A model generated the notes under the pieces. The model had not been told where the DNA came from, ran no database searches, and saw only the letters and a program-made list of their open reading frames with translations. Both the position numbers and the translations under genes were made by a program. A stretch of 33,219 bases of DNA from Bigelowiella natans CCMP2755 (lineage: Eukaryota; Cercozoa; Chlorarachniophyceae). Where the stretch lies: the NCBI GenBank assembly GCA_000320545.1, contig ADNK01000462.1, positions 1 to 33,219 of the forward strand. Direction: 5' to 3'. Positions 32,914 through 33,219 of this stretch are shown here, piece by piece; the first letter of the stretch is position 1, and each line of letters starts with the position of its first letter.

Positions 32914-33219
32914 AGCAAGTTACGACGAGAGAATATGTGATGTGAAAACAACCCCGCCGCATGGGGAAAACTAACGACAGCAACGGGAACAACCCCTACA
33001 ACAACAACTTAAGATTAGCACTTGTGTTGTATCCCCACCCCGCGAAAATACTTAAAATGTCAGGGCCCCAAAATGTGTCCCTTTTGCCTTTATTTTGCAG
33101 ATAGTTACTATGAAAAAAAAACGGAGAGGTGCTACCCCCAGAGGCCGGTGGAGAAACTAAAATTTTTCATCAAATGCCCAATGAGGAAGTTGACACCATC
33201 AACCGATGGAGTTGGGGAA
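32666..33219. other. 3' flank of the TPR gene to the window edge
   Basis: It begins with GT and GA microsatellites (32752-32782, 32857-32909) and a short poly-G. After 32940 the sequence is normal. A pyrimidine tract followed by TTTTGCAG at about 33093-33100 on the plus strand looks like a splice acceptor, but no coding exon can be supported before the window ends. Confidence 0.4.

Noticed and set aside
1-33219. CRISPR array, mobile element, integron, tRNA or rRNA genes
   Set aside because: The repeats are simple di- and trinucleotide tracts without spacers. No transposase, reverse transcriptase, terminal repeats or conserved RNA core could be seen on reading both strands.

Overview
Eukaryotic nuclear DNA. 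Genes are split into many exons by GT-AG introns (most 70-400 nt, a few only 40-70 nt), and di- and trinucleotide microsatellites are extremely dense, both in introns and inside exons as Ser, Asp, Glu and Gly runs. The gene set (F-BAR, Rab-GAP, a plant/alga-type SOUL heme-binding protein, the GID/CTLH ligase subunit WDR26/Gid7) suggests a protist, perhaps a microalga. F-BAR proteins are absent from land plants, and the SOUL protein resembles the plant/green-alga cytosolic type. I cannot name the lineage.

Six genes alternate strictly in strand. (1) 1072-3797 minus: a predicted secreted protein of unknown family whose 3' end was not found. (2) 4369-10871 plus: F-BAR domain followed by a C-terminal domain resembling KIAA0513 / the SBF2 region of MTMR5/13. 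(3) 12035-14304 minus: SOUL heme-binding protein, complete, 187 aa. (4) 15138-19586 plus: TBC-domain Rab GTPase-activating protein, 759 aa. (5) 20899-25107 minus: WDR26/Gid7 (LisH-CTLH-WD40), 1015 aa with very large low-complexity insertions between blades. (6) about 27002-32665 plus: TPR protein with an unusual N-terminal beta-rich region. All models were built by hand by following reading frame and intron phase from exon to exon. In genes 3, 4 and 5 every junction keeps phase. Genes 2 and 6 each need a single 1-nt correction, in an 18-G run and in a GGA repeat respectively.

The alternating layout gives three head-to-head spacers (3798-4368, 14305-15137, 25108-27001) and two tail-to-tail spacers (10872-12034, 19587-20898). 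The tail-to-tail spacers each hold a patch rich in CTAG and short palindromes that looks unlike the rest of the window. The 25108-27001 spacer ends in a perfect 120-bp tandem duplication. Two genes relate to membrane traffic (F-BAR membrane bending, Rab GAP) and one to protein turnover (CTLH E3 ligase). There is no sign of a co-functional cluster, operon, mobile element, CRISPR array, or tRNA or rRNA gene.
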